A stretch of 64,000 bases of DNA from Massilia phosphatilytica (lineage in GTDB: Bacteria > Pseudomonadota > Gammaproteobacteria > Burkholderiales > Burkholderiaceae_D), in NCBI RefSeq assembly GCF_002968015.1, contig NZ_PUIP01000011.1, positions 183,235 through 247,234 of the forward strand. Direction: 5' to 3'. Made by a program: the position numbers and the translations under genes. Position 1 is the first letter of the stretch, and every line of letters begins with the position of its first letter. Positions 34,157 through 43,817 of the stretch are shown one piece after another. The notes beneath the pieces were generated by a model. That model was not told the origin of the DNA. It ran no database searches and was given only the letters and a program-made list of their open reading frames with translations.

Positions 34157-34807
34157 CTAGGGCAGTACGCCGGTGCGCAGGCGCTGGACGGCAAGGACGT
34201 CCTCTTGTGCCGCGGCCAGTTTGTACCAGCGCATGGCTTCGTCGAGGTTCGGCGCGACACCATGGCCTTTCTCGTAGCGCCGGCCCATCACGTACTGCGC
34301 GTTTGCGACGCCCTGCTCGGCAGCGCTTTTCAGCAAGGCGAAGGCCTTCGCGCGGTCAGCTTCGGACTTGGCACGCCCCGACAGCAGGAGACTCACGCGA
34401 TAAAGCGCATTGAGATCGCCTTTCGCTGCCGCCGCCGCCGCGATCTGGATCGCACGGGCCGTGTCGAAGTCGGCTGACATGGTCCAGACGTAAACGATGG
34501 GCCGCCACGCCTCCGTCGGCTCGCCGTGGTCGGTCGCGGGTTTGAACACGCATTTTTCGAATCCCGCCTGCGCCGCCCGATCCAGGTCGGGATAACCGCT
34601 GGATACGAGGACGACAGACCGTGCGACGGTGCCGTCGGCGCGAACGAGGAGTGCGAGCTCGGTCGCCCCTTCTTCATCGCGGCGCAGTGCGTCCTTGGGA
34701 TATTCGAATCCGATGCAGGTAGGGGAGGCGGCAGCGGACAAAGCCGCGCCAGCCAGCGCGGCGGCGAGGAGGCATCTCGAAACGTTGAAGGTCATGTGTC
34801 GAGCCAT
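34157..34807 (-). CDS. Secreted TonB C-terminal-like/Sel1-repeat protein
   Basis: 216-residue exported protein. After a signal peptide (LLAAALAGAALSAAASP) comes a domain like the TonB C terminus: CIGFEYPKDALRRDEEGATELALLVRADGTVARSVVLVSSGYPDLDRAAQAGFEKCVFKP (about residues 30-90). Two or three Sel1-type repeats follow: ALLKSAAEQGVANAQYVMGRRYEKGHGVAPNLDEAMRWYKLAAAQ (about 155-200). Such proteins probably act in periplasmic protein contacts; the exact job is unknown. The ATG at 34795 (MTFNVSR) is an alternative start. It may be co-transcribed with the YdeI gene. Confidence 0.75.
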   Translation of the reverse strand: MARHMTFNVSRCLLAAALAGAALSAAASPTCIGFEYPKDALRRDEEGATELALLVRADGTVARSVVLVSSGYPDLDRAAQAGFEKCVFKPATDHGEPTEAWRPIVYVWTMSADFDTARAIQIAAAAAAKGDLNALYRVSLLLSGRAKSEADRAKAFALLKSAAEQGVANAQYVMGRRYEKGHGVAPNLDEAMRWYKLAAAQEDVLAVQRLRTGVLP

Positions 34808-34854
34808 GTTCAAATAGCTCGACTTTAGGCCGCGGCGCGGGGTTTGTAAAGACG

Positions 34855-35709
34855 CTAGCCGATGAACGAATCGAACTGGAGGTCGAATTCCTGCAGCGCC
34901 TTCTGCGCGTTCTGCATCTTCTTGCGGAATTCCGGACCGCGCTGCAGCGCGAGGCCGACCGCGAGCACGTCGATCACGACGAGGTACGCCAGGCGCGCGG
35001 AGATTGGCGTGTACGGATCGGTCGCGAACACGAGGTCGATGGGGATCAGCAAACTCGCCATGTCCGCGAGCGGCGTGCCGGACGGCGCCAGCACGATCAC
35101 TTCCGCGCCGCCGCGGCGAGCCAGCTTGGCGGAACGCGTGAGTGACGGGTTGTTGCCGCGCTGGGAAATCGCGACGAGCGCGTCGCCCTCGCGCAGCAGC
35201 GCCGCCGCGATGGCGTGGATCGCCGGGTCGGTGTACGCGACGGTGGGCACGCCCGAGCGGAAGAATTTATGCTGCGCGTCGGCCGCGACGAAGCCCGACG
35301 TGCCCTGGCCGTAGAACTCGATCTTGTTGGCGCGCGACAGGATGTCGAGCGCCTTCTGGATCAGTTCCGGCTTGAGGTTGTTGCGCAGGTCGAGCAGTGT
35401 GTTGATCGAGCGGCTGCAGATCTTGTTGACGAGGTCCGCGGCCAGGTCATCCTGCGCCGGCTGCTCGCTGGCCCCGGGCAGCGCCAGCGCGAGACCCTGC
35501 GCGAGCTTCAGCTTGAACTCGTGCCAGCCATCGTAGCCGAGCGTGCGGCAGAAGCGCACGACGGTCGGCTCGGACACCTGCGCGCTGCGCGCCAGCGCCG
35601 TGATGTTCTGGCTCACGGTGGCGCTGGGCGCGGCCAGCACGGCGAGCGCCACCTTGCGCTCGGACTTGGACAGCGAGTCGAGCTGGGTACGGATCGAATC
35701 GAGCAGCAC
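34855..35709 (-). CDS. hexR: HexR, RpiR-family regulator of central carbon metabolism
   Basis: 284-residue transcription factor. The N-terminal RpiR helix-turn-helix (about residues 1-77) includes TQLDSLSKSERKVALAVLA and SQNITALARSAQVSEPTVVRFCRTLGYDGWHEFKLKLAQ. The C-terminal SIS sugar-phosphate domain (about 115-250) includes KIEFYGQGTSGFVAADAQHKFFRSG. In gamma- and betaproteobacteria HexR binds 2-keto-3-deoxy-6-phosphogluconate and controls zwf, edd and eda. It begins with GTG 10 bp after the zwf stop, preceded by AAGGA, so zwf-hexR is one operon. Matches to its operator are found before zwf and between pgi and edd. Confidence 0.93.
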   Translation of the reverse strand: MLLDSIRTQLDSLSKSERKVALAVLAAPSATVSQNITALARSAQVSEPTVVRFCRTLGYDGWHEFKLKLAQGLALALPGASEQPAQDDLAADLVNKICSRSINTLLDLRNNLKPELIQKALDILSRANKIEFYGQGTSGFVAADAQHKFFRSGVPTVAYTDPAIHAIAAALLREGDALVAISQRGNNPSLTRSAKLARRGGAEVIVLAPSGTPLADMASLLIPIDLVFATDPYTPISARLAYLVVIDVLAVGLALQRGPEFRKKMQNAQKALQEFDLQFDSFIG

Positions 35710-35719
35710 GGTAGTTCCT

Positions 35720-37189
35720 TCAGTCTTCCGGCAGCGCCTCTTCGCGCCACTGCAGGCCGTCGCGGCCGATCAGTGCGGAAGCGGCGGCGGGGCCCCAGGT
35801 GCCGGACGTGTACGGCGCCGGCGTCGTGTCGTCCTGCTCCCAGTATTCGAGGATCGGCTCGACCCATTCCCACGCGGCTTCCAGTTCGTCGCCGCGCATG
35901 AACAGGGTCAGCTGGCCGCGCAGGACGTCCAGCAGCAGGCGCTCGTACGCTTCCATGCGCGGGGACTTGAACTGTTCGCGGAAATCGAGTTCGAGCTCGG
36001 CCTGCTTCAGGCGCATCGAATCGCCCGGCGTCTTGGCCATCAGGTTCATCGACAGGCCTTCGTCCGGCTGCAGGCGGATCACGAGGCTGTTCGGCTGGAA
36101 GCTCGATGTCGGCTGGTTGAAGATCGAGTGCGGGATCGGCTTGAAGCGCACGACGATCTCCGCGAGCCGGTCGGCCATGCGCTTGCCGGTGCGGAGGTAG
36201 AACGGCACGCCGGCCCAGCGCCACGTGTCCACTTCGGCCTTCATCGCGACGAAGGTTTCCGTCTTCGACTGCTTCGGTGCGCCCGGTTCGTCGCGATAGC
36301 CCGGCACGGCCTGGCCGTCCACATAGCCCGAGCGGTACTGGCCGCGCACGATGTTCTGCGACAGCGTCGTCGGCGTGAAGCGCTTCAGCGAGCGCAGGAC
36401 CTGCAGCTTGGCGTCGCGCACGGCGTCCGGCGCGATCGACGTCGGCGGTTCCATCGCGACGATACACAGCAGTTGCAGCAGGTGGTTCTGCAGCATGTCG
36501 CGCAGCGCGCCCGAGTTGTCGTAATAGCCCAGGCGGTTGCCCACGCCGATCTTTTCCGCGATGGTGATCTGCACGTCCGAGATCCACTCGCGGCGCCACA
36601 GCGGCTCGAACAGGATGTTACCAAAGCGGAGGGCCAGCAGGTTCTGCACGGTTTCCTTGCCGAGGTAGTGGTCGATCCGGTAGATCTGCGACTCGGCGAA
36701 GACCTTGCCGACGTCCTTGTTGATCTGCTTGGCCGACGCGAGGTCGCGGCCCAGCGGCTTTTCCAGCACGACGCGCGAATTCGGCGTCGCCAGGCCCACG
36801 GCGGCCAGGTTCTCGCAGATCGTCGCGAACAGCTGCGGCGGCGTCGCGAGGTAGTACACGCGCGTGAGCGACGAGTCCTTGCGCAGTGCCTCGGCCAGCG
36901 CCGCATAGGTCGCCACGTTGCCGGCGTCGACGGCGACGTAGGTGATGCGGTCCAGGAAGGTCTGCCACGCGGCGGCGTCGACGTGTTCCTTCACGTGCGA
37001 TTTCGCGTTGGTTTCCACCATCTCGATGAACGCTTCCTGCGACATCTCGTCGCGGCCGACGCAAATGATGCGCGCCGTCGCGGGCAGGTCGTTGCACACG
37101 TCACGGGCATACATCGCCGGCAACAGCTTGCGCATCGCGAGGTCGCCGCTGCCGCCGAAGAAAACGAGATCGAAATCGGAAAGTGCCAT
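35720..37189 (-). CDS. zwf: Glucose-6-phosphate 1-dehydrogenase
   Basis: First enzyme of the Entner-Doudoroff and oxidative pentose-phosphate routes: glucose-6-phosphate + NAD(P)+ to 6-phosphogluconolactone. The 489-residue length is normal. The nucleotide-binding loop is FFGGSGDLAMRKLLPAMY (about 9-26) and the active-site signature is RIDHYLGKETVQNLLALRFGN (about residues 175-195). A PLWRREWISDVQI stretch follows. I start at MALSDFD, just downstream of the HexR box; an upstream in-frame extension runs into that box. The HexR site at 37214-37228 is 25 bp upstream of the ATG, fitting repression. Confidence 0.97.
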   Translation of the reverse strand: MALSDFDLVFFGGSGDLAMRKLLPAMYARDVCNDLPATARIICVGRDEMSQEAFIEMVETNAKSHVKEHVDAAAWQTFLDRITYVAVDAGNVATYAALAEALRKDSSLTRVYYLATPPQLFATICENLAAVGLATPNSRVVLEKPLGRDLASAKQINKDVGKVFAESQIYRIDHYLGKETVQNLLALRFGNILFEPLWRREWISDVQITIAEKIGVGNRLGYYDNSGALRDMLQNHLLQLLCIVAMEPPTSIAPDAVRDAKLQVLRSLKRFTPTTLSQNIVRGQYRSGYVDGQAVPGYRDEPGAPKQSKTETFVAMKAEVDTWRWAGVPFYLRTGKRMADRLAEIVVRFKPIPHSIFNQPTSSFQPNSLVIRLQPDEGLSMNLMAKTPGDSMRLKQAELELDFREQFKSPRMEAYERLLLDVLRGQLTLFMRGDELEAAWEWVEPILEYWEQDDTTPAPYTSGTWGPAAASALIGRDGLQWREEALPED

Positions 37190-37213
37190 GGTGTCTGTCG
37201 AGGAGTGAAATGC

Positions 37214-37228
37214 TGTAAATTTACTACA
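37214..37228. promoter_or_regulatory. HexR operator upstream of zwf
   Basis: TGTAAATTTACTACA matches the published HexR palindrome TGTARTWWWAYTACA at 14 of 15 positions. A partial second copy (AAATTTACTACG) begins near 37249. It lies 25 bp before the zwf ATG and is thus placed to block zwf-hexR transcription. Confidence 0.8.
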
Positions 37229-37320
37229 CGAATATTGATTGCGCAAGAAAATTTACTACGCAATTGGATGGTGTCGCAGATTATGGTGCCACATCCGTGA
37301 GCATGTGGGCGCGTTGGAAA

Positions 37321-37382
37321 GGTGGGCTCGGGGAGCCCACCCTACGGCATCCTAAATGGTAGGGTGGGCACCCCGTGCCCAC
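37321..37382. repeat. REP-like palindrome pair, copy 2 (inverted hairpins)
   Basis: Two hairpins facing each other: GGTGGGCTC-GGG-GAGCCCACC at 37321-37341, followed by CTAC, and GTGGGCAC-CCC-GTGCCCAC at 37364-37382, preceded by GTAGG. The arrangement CCCACCCTAC...GTAGGGTGGG resembles a BIME. It lies 7 bp after the SMP-30-type gene ends and upstream of the zwf promoter, so it may also help end the upstream transcript. Confidence 0.65.
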
Positions 37383-37389
37383 GCGAACG

Positions 37390-38286
37390 TCAGCCGCGGT
37401 ACTCGGCCTGCTCGATACCGGGTACGTCGACGGTAAACGCCAGTACTTTACCGCTGTGCGGATACTTCGCCAGCTCGTCATTCGACCGGCCCTTGCTGGC
37501 GCTGGTGACGAACAGCGTGCGCAGGTCCGGTCCGCCGAACGCGACGGAGGTCGGGCAGCGCACCGGCAATTCGATTTCCTGCAGCAGTTCGCCCGTCGGC
37601 GACAGCTTGACGATACGGCCGCCTTCGAACATCGCGGACCAGTAGTTGCCTTCGCTGTCCACGGCCGCGCCGTCCGGACGGCCGCCGTAGTCCGCCGCCT
37701 TCTTGTCGTCGGGGAAGGTGACGAGGTTGCGGCGATTCGATGCCGTGCCCGTCCTGACGTCGTAGTCGTACGCGTCGACGCGGTGGCTCGTCGTGTCCGA
37801 GTGGTACATCGTCTTGCCGTCCGGGCTGAACGACAGGCCGTTCGAGTTCGTCATGCCGCCGGCCCAGGCCAGGCGCAGCTGGCCCTTGTCCAGCACGTAC
37901 ATCTCGGCCTTCTGCTGGTCGCGCGGCTCGTACATCGTGCCGACCCAGAAGCGGCCCGCCGGGTCCGTGCGGCCGTCGTTGAAGCGGACGATGGACGTGT
38001 CGTAGGGCGCGGCCACGATGTCGTCGATGTCGCCGGTCGTCGTGTTCAGGTAGACGAAGCCGGCGCGCGTGGCCAGCACGAGGTTGTTGTCCAGGTCGAC
38101 GGCGATGGCGGACGGCTCCGTCGCCGTGTTCCAGCGCGAGTACTTGCCGCTCGACGGATGCAGGCGGTGCACCGACTTGCCGTCGATGTCGACCCAGTAC
38201 AGCGCTGATTCGACTGCATGCCAGACGGCCGATTCGCCGACCAGCATCCGTTCGTCATGCACGATGTGGAATTTTTCGGTCTTCAT
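37390..38286 (-). CDS. SMP-30/gluconolactonase-family sugar lactonase
   Basis: 298-residue six-bladed beta-propeller lactonase. Metal and catalytic residues of the family are in place: E18 (LVGESAVW), N103 (VRFNDGRTDP), N149 (TNSNGLSFSPDG) and D205 (GGRPDGAAVD), close to the human SMP30 positions as I recall them. The enzymes open aldonolactones such as gluconolactone using a divalent metal. It is 10 bp downstream of pgi and just upstream of zwf, whose product is 6-phosphogluconolactone, so it may serve as the lactonase step here; free sugar lactones are the alternative. No signal peptide. Confidence 0.9.
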   Translation of the reverse strand: MKTEKFHIVHDERMLVGESAVWHAVESALYWVDIDGKSVHRLHPSSGKYSRWNTATEPSAIAVDLDNNLVLATRAGFVYLNTTTGDIDDIVAAPYDTSIVRFNDGRTDPAGRFWVGTMYEPRDQQKAEMYVLDKGQLRLAWAGGMTNSNGLSFSPDGKTMYHSDTTSHRVDAYDYDVRTGTASNRRNLVTFPDDKKAADYGGRPDGAAVDSEGNYWSAMFEGGRIVKLSPTGELLQEIELPVRCPTSVAFGGPDLRTLFVTSASKGRSNDELAKYPHSGKVLAFTVDVPGIEQAEYRG

Positions 38287-38296
38287 GGAACGCTCC

Positions 38297-39937
38297 TCAG
38301 ACGGCGGCCTTGGCGCGGGCGATCAGGCCGTTGGTCGAACCGTCGTGCTGCGCCGGTTGCGCGGCGCCGTTCAGCTCTGCTTCGATCTTCTTGGCCAGTA
38401 CCTTGCCCAGTTCCACGCCCCACTGGTCGAAGCTGTTCACGTCCCAGATCGCGCCCTGCACGAAGGTCTTGTGCTCGTACAGCGCGATCAGGGCGCCCAG
38501 CGTCGCCGGAGTCAGGTACTCCATCAGGATCGTGTTGCTCGGACGGTTGCCCGGGAAGGTCTTGTGTGGGACCAGGCGCTCGATCTCGGCGGGGTCCTGG
38601 CCGGCCAGGTCCTCGCGCACCTCGTCCGCCGTCTTGCCCTTCATGAACGCTTCCGACTGCGCGAAGCAGTTCGCGAGCAGCGCGGCGTGGTGGTTCTGGA
38701 ACTCGTGCGCGGGACGCAGCGCGGCGATGAAGTCGATCGGCGTGACGTCCGTGCCCTGGTGCAGCAGCTGGAAGTAGGCGTGCTGGCCGTTCGTGCCCAC
38801 GTCGCCCCAGATCACCGGGCAGGTCTCGTAGTCCGTGATGGTGTCGCCGGCGCGCGTGACGCGCTTGCCGTTGCTTTCCATGTCAAGCTGCTGCAGGTAC
38901 GCGGGGAAGCGGTTCAGGTCCTGGTGGTACGGTGCGATCGACACCGACGGGCAGCCCAGGAATTCGCGGTTCCACAAGCCGACGAGGGCGAGGATCATCG
39001 GCAGGTTCTGCTCGATGGGCGCCGTGCGGAAGTGCTCGTCCAGCGCGTGCGCGCCCGCGAGGAAGTCGGCGAAATAGCCGTAGCCGACGCACAGCGCGAC
39101 CGGCAGGCCGATCGCGGACCAGACGGAATAGCGGCCGCCGACCCAGTCCCAGAACGGGAACATGTTGTCCGGGTCGATGCCGAATTTCTTGATCGCTTCG
39201 ACGTTCGTCGACACCGCGACGAAGTGTTTCGCGAGGGCTTCTTCGGAGGCGTTCTTGAGGAACCAGCTGCGCGCCGTGTTCGCGTTCATCATGGTCTCGG
39301 CCGTGGTGAACGTCTTCGACGCGATGATGAACAGCGTCGTTTCCGGATTCACGCGAGACAGCGCGGCGTCCATGTCGTGGCCGTCGACGTTGGAGACGAA
39401 GTGCATGGTCAGGCGCGGATGCGCGAACTGGCGCAGCGCCAGGCAGACCATCTTCGGGCCGAGGTCGGAACCGCCGATGCCGATGTTGACGATGTCCGTG
39501 ATTTCCTTGCCGGTGTGGCCCAGCCACGCACCGTTACGCACGGCGTCGCTGAACGTTTTAACGCGGGCGAGGACGTCATGGACGTCGGCCGTGATGTCCT
39601 GGCCGTCGACCGTGATCTGCTTGTCCTTCGGTGAGCGCAGCGCAGTGTGCAGGACGGCGCGTTGTTCCGTCAGGTTGATCTTGTCGCCATTGAACATGGC
39701 ATCGCGCAGCTGCTCGACGCCGCGTTCGCGCGCCAGGTTTGCCAGCAGTGCAAGCGTGCGCCCGTCCAGGCGGTTTTTTGAATAGTCTAGGAACAGACCG
39801 GCCGCTTCCGCCGACAGGCGCTCGAAGCGCTGCGGGTCTTGCGCGAACAGGTCGCGCATCTGCCATTGCTGGGCGTCCTGGGCGTGGGACTGGAGGGCCT
39901 GGTAACTGGTGGTGCTGGTCAGGGGTGGTTGGCGCAT
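38297..39937 (-). CDS. pgi: Glucose-6-phosphate isomerase
   Basis: Interconverts glucose-6-phosphate and fructose-6-phosphate. 546 residues, the usual bacterial length. Signatures include DIVNIGIGGSDLGPKMV (about residues 144-160), GGRYSVWSAIGLPVAL (about 266-281) and GTNGQHAYFQLLHQGTD (about 376-392) with the catalytic His. Its placement with zwf, edd and eda suggests it feeds gluconeogenic or recycled fructose-6-phosphate into the Entner-Doudoroff route. The promoter lies in the 189-bp gap shared with edd, which holds two HexR-like sites. Confidence 0.97.
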   Translation of the reverse strand: MRQPPLTSTTSYQALQSHAQDAQQWQMRDLFAQDPQRFERLSAEAAGLFLDYSKNRLDGRTLALLANLARERGVEQLRDAMFNGDKINLTEQRAVLHTALRSPKDKQITVDGQDITADVHDVLARVKTFSDAVRNGAWLGHTGKEITDIVNIGIGGSDLGPKMVCLALRQFAHPRLTMHFVSNVDGHDMDAALSRVNPETTLFIIASKTFTTAETMMNANTARSWFLKNASEEALAKHFVAVSTNVEAIKKFGIDPDNMFPFWDWVGGRYSVWSAIGLPVALCVGYGYFADFLAGAHALDEHFRTAPIEQNLPMILALVGLWNREFLGCPSVSIAPYHQDLNRFPAYLQQLDMESNGKRVTRAGDTITDYETCPVIWGDVGTNGQHAYFQLLHQGTDVTPIDFIAALRPAHEFQNHHAALLANCFAQSEAFMKGKTADEVREDLAGQDPAEIERLVPHKTFPGNRPSNTILMEYLTPATLGALIALYEHKTFVQGAIWDVNSFDQWGVELGKVLAKKIEAELNGAAQPAQHDGSTNGLIARAKAAV

Positions 39938-39994
39938 GGTGATGGACGGTATGATGTCATTTTGTGCAGGTTATCGAATCATACAGGAAGCAGG

Positions 39995-40009
39995 CGTAAA
40001 TTCACTACA
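39995..40009. promoter_or_regulatory. HexR-like site in the pgi/edd gap, pgi-proximal
   Basis: CGTAAATTCACTACA agrees with TGTARTWWWAYTACA at 12 of 15 positions. It lies 57 bp before the pgi start. Together with the second site it could couple pgi and edd expression. Confidence 0.55.
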
Positions 40010-40085
40010 TAAATTCGCCGCACAGCGCGAGTCTTCCGTGTTTACCTTCCTTTGCTCATTGATTAGTGGGCAGCAATCCGTATTT

Positions 40086-40100
40086 CGTAGTAAAATTTCA
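40086..40100. promoter_or_regulatory. HexR-like site upstream of edd
   Basis: CGTAGTAAAATTTCA agrees with TGTARTWWWAYTACA at 13 of 15 positions and lies 26 bp before the edd ATG, almost the same spacing as the site before zwf (25 bp). Confidence 0.65.
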
Positions 40101-40126
40101 GAAATCTAATTCACAAGGAACAGATC

Positions 40127-42043
<1,917 letters not shown>

Positions 42044-42051
42044 GCACAACG

Positions 42052-42687
42052 ATGAGTAACGAAATGACCCTGCTGGACATCATGAAATCCGCCGTCGTGA
42101 TCCCCGTGATCGCGATCGACGACCCGGACCATGCCGTGCCCCTCGCCAAGGCGCTGGTCGCCGGCGGCATCCGCGTGCTCGAAGTCACGCTGCGCACGAA
42201 GCACGGCCTGGACGCGATCCGTGCGATGGCCCAGGTGGAAGGCGCGATCGTCGGCGTCGGCACCCTGACCCAGCCGGAAGAATTCGCCGCGTCGCGCGAT
42301 GCGGGCGCCGTGTTCGGCGTGTCGCCGGGCCTGACGCCGTCGCTGATCGAGGCGGCCAAGAAGAGCGGCCTGCCGCTGCTGCCGGGCTGCATGACCCCGT
42401 CCGAAGTGATGGTGGCGCGCGAAGCCGGCTTCAAGCAGCTGAAACTGTTCCCTGCCGTGCCGGCGGGCGGCGTCGGCATGCTGAAGGGCATCGGCGGCCC
42501 GCTGCCGGACGTGACCTTCTGCCCGACGGGCGGCATCTCGATCGAGACGGCGCCGCAATTCCTCGCGCTGAAGAACGTCGCGTGCGTGGGCGGCTCCTGG
42601 CTGACCCCGGCGGACGCGATGAAGGCCGGCGACTGGGCCCTGATCACCGAGCTGGCGAAGGCCGCTGCCGCGCTGAAGGCCGCCTGA
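42052..42687 (+). CDS. eda: KDPG aldolase (2-dehydro-3-deoxy-phosphogluconate aldolase)
   Basis: Splits 2-keto-3-deoxy-6-phosphogluconate into pyruvate and glyceraldehyde-3-phosphate. In the 211-residue protein the Schiff-base Lys is K131 in FKQLKLFPA. E44 in VLEVTLRT acts as acid-base and R48 binds the ligand, each one or two residues from the E. coli numbering. FCPTGGIS forms the phosphate loop. I use the ATG at 42052; a GTG at 42040 overlapping the edd stop (GTGA) is an alternative start that would couple translation. Confidence 0.95.
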   Translation: MSNEMTLLDIMKSAVVIPVIAIDDPDHAVPLAKALVAGGIRVLEVTLRTKHGLDAIRAMAQVEGAIVGVGTLTQPEEFAASRDAGAVFGVSPGLTPSLIEAAKKSGLPLLPGCMTPSEVMVAREAGFKQLKLFPAVPAGGVGMLKGIGGPLPDVTFCPTGGISIETAPQFLALKNVACVGGSWLTPADAMKAGDWALITELAKAAAALKAA

Positions 42688-42700
42688 GCCTGAGCCGGAC

Positions 42701-43264
42701 ATGCGGCGGCGCCTGTCCCGGGGCCTGACCCCGGGCGAGATGCGCATGGCGTCGCTGCTGTTCGGCGGCGCCATCGACTGCGCGCGCGTACGCGTGCACG
42801 GGCGCCGCTACCTGCCGCTGGTGCAGCCGAAAAACTGCGCCATGACGCCCAACGGCAGCATCTACTTCCATCCCTCCTGTTTCCTGCCTGATTACACCGC
42901 GGGCGATCCGCACACGATCCACTGGTTCATGCACGAGATGGTGCACGTGTGGCAGCACCAGCTGGGCTACCCCGTCCGGTTGCGCGGCGCCGTCCGCATC
43001 GGCCTGTCGTACCGTTACGAACTGCGCCCCGATGCGACCCTCGCCGACTACAACATGGAAGCCCAGGGCGATTTGCTCGCGGATTATTTTGCGCTGAAAT
43101 ACATGCGCAATCCGCGCATCATGCGCCAGCGCCGGTATGCGCACCAGCTCGCCCTGTACGAACAGGTGCTGGCCCGCTTCCTCGCCGATCCGCGCGATCC
43201 GGACAACCTGCCGCGCGGCGGCGCGCGCCGCTTCGCGCGGATGGTAACGTCCGTCTCTGCCTGA
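42701..43264 (+). CDS. Putative HEXXH zinc metallopeptidase-like protein
   Basis: Unrecognised 187-residue protein. It holds HEMVHVWQHQLG (about residues 78-89), an HEXXH zinc motif. A later YNMEAQGDLLADYF (about 117-130) could give the third ligand, E120, as in gluzincins. The nearest resemblance I can recall is a set of small proteins annotated as Vgr- or Rhs-related in other proteobacteria; I am not certain of it. It has no clear signal peptide. It begins 13 bp after eda on the same strand, so it may ride on the edd-eda transcript, yet no metabolic link is evident. Confidence 0.6.
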   Translation: MRRRLSRGLTPGEMRMASLLFGGAIDCARVRVHGRRYLPLVQPKNCAMTPNGSIYFHPSCFLPDYTAGDPHTIHWFMHEMVHVWQHQLGYPVRLRGAVRIGLSYRYELRPDATLADYNMEAQGDLLADYFALKYMRNPRIMRQRRYAHQLALYEQVLARFLADPRDPDNLPRGGARRFARMVTSVSA

Positions 43265-43334
43265 GCTTGCGTAGCCTCAAAAGCCGGCGTCGGTGCCGTC
43301 GTAGGCTTTCGGCTGGCGTTCCTTCGAGGTTCCC

Positions 43335-43817
43335 ATGTCCGTTGCCTATCGCATCCCCATGCTGCTGTGTGCCTGCCTGCTGGCCGCGCCGGCGTACGCC
43401 CGCGTCGGCGAGGCCGAGGTGCGCGAAGGCCCGCGCGGCGGTCCGTGCTTCACGATCACCCCGCGCGAGGAACGCCTGGGCACGCCGGAGTTCCAGTCGA
43501 TTATCGTGTGGGAGGGCGCGCACCCGGTGTGGAAGATGGCCATGCCGAAGGAGCGCACGTTCCCCCTCACGTTCGGCATGTGCGTGCCGTACGGCGGCAG
43601 GGTGGCGGCGCTGCCGCCCACGACGCCCGCTCCCCTGGCGCCGGGGCGGGTCTACAGCCTGCGCATCGAGGCGCGGCCGGGCAATGGCCGCACCGCGGCC
43701 AGCTACGAGGCCAGGTTCTGCCTCGCGCGCCAGCATGACGGCACAGCCGTCGTGCACCAGATCTGGAATGGCGACAGGGAAGGGGCGCGCATGTACGGCT
43801 GTTTGCCGCCGGATTGA
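43335..43817 (+). CDS. Secreted protein of unknown function
   Basis: 160-residue protein with a clear signal peptide (MLLCACLLAAPAYA, cleavage about residue 22). The mature part is about 138 residues with four Cys (GGPCFTI, GMCVPYGG, RFCLARQ, YGCLPPD), which could form two disulfides in the periplasm. It resembles immunoglobulin-like or lipocalin-sized secreted proteins but I recognise no family. It is convergent with the flagellin gene, with the two stops abutting. Confidence 0.65.
   Translation: MSVAYRIPMLLCACLLAAPAYARVGEAEVREGPRGGPCFTITPREERLGTPEFQSIIVWEGAHPVWKMAMPKERTFPLTFGMCVPYGGRVAALPPTTPAPLAPGRVYSLRIEARPGNGRTAASYEARFCLARQHDGTAVVHQIWNGDREGARMYGCLPPD

Noticed and set aside
35543..37300. 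Long plus-strand frame opposite hexR-zwf
   Set aside because: Both minus-strand genes have complete family signatures; the opposite frame has none.
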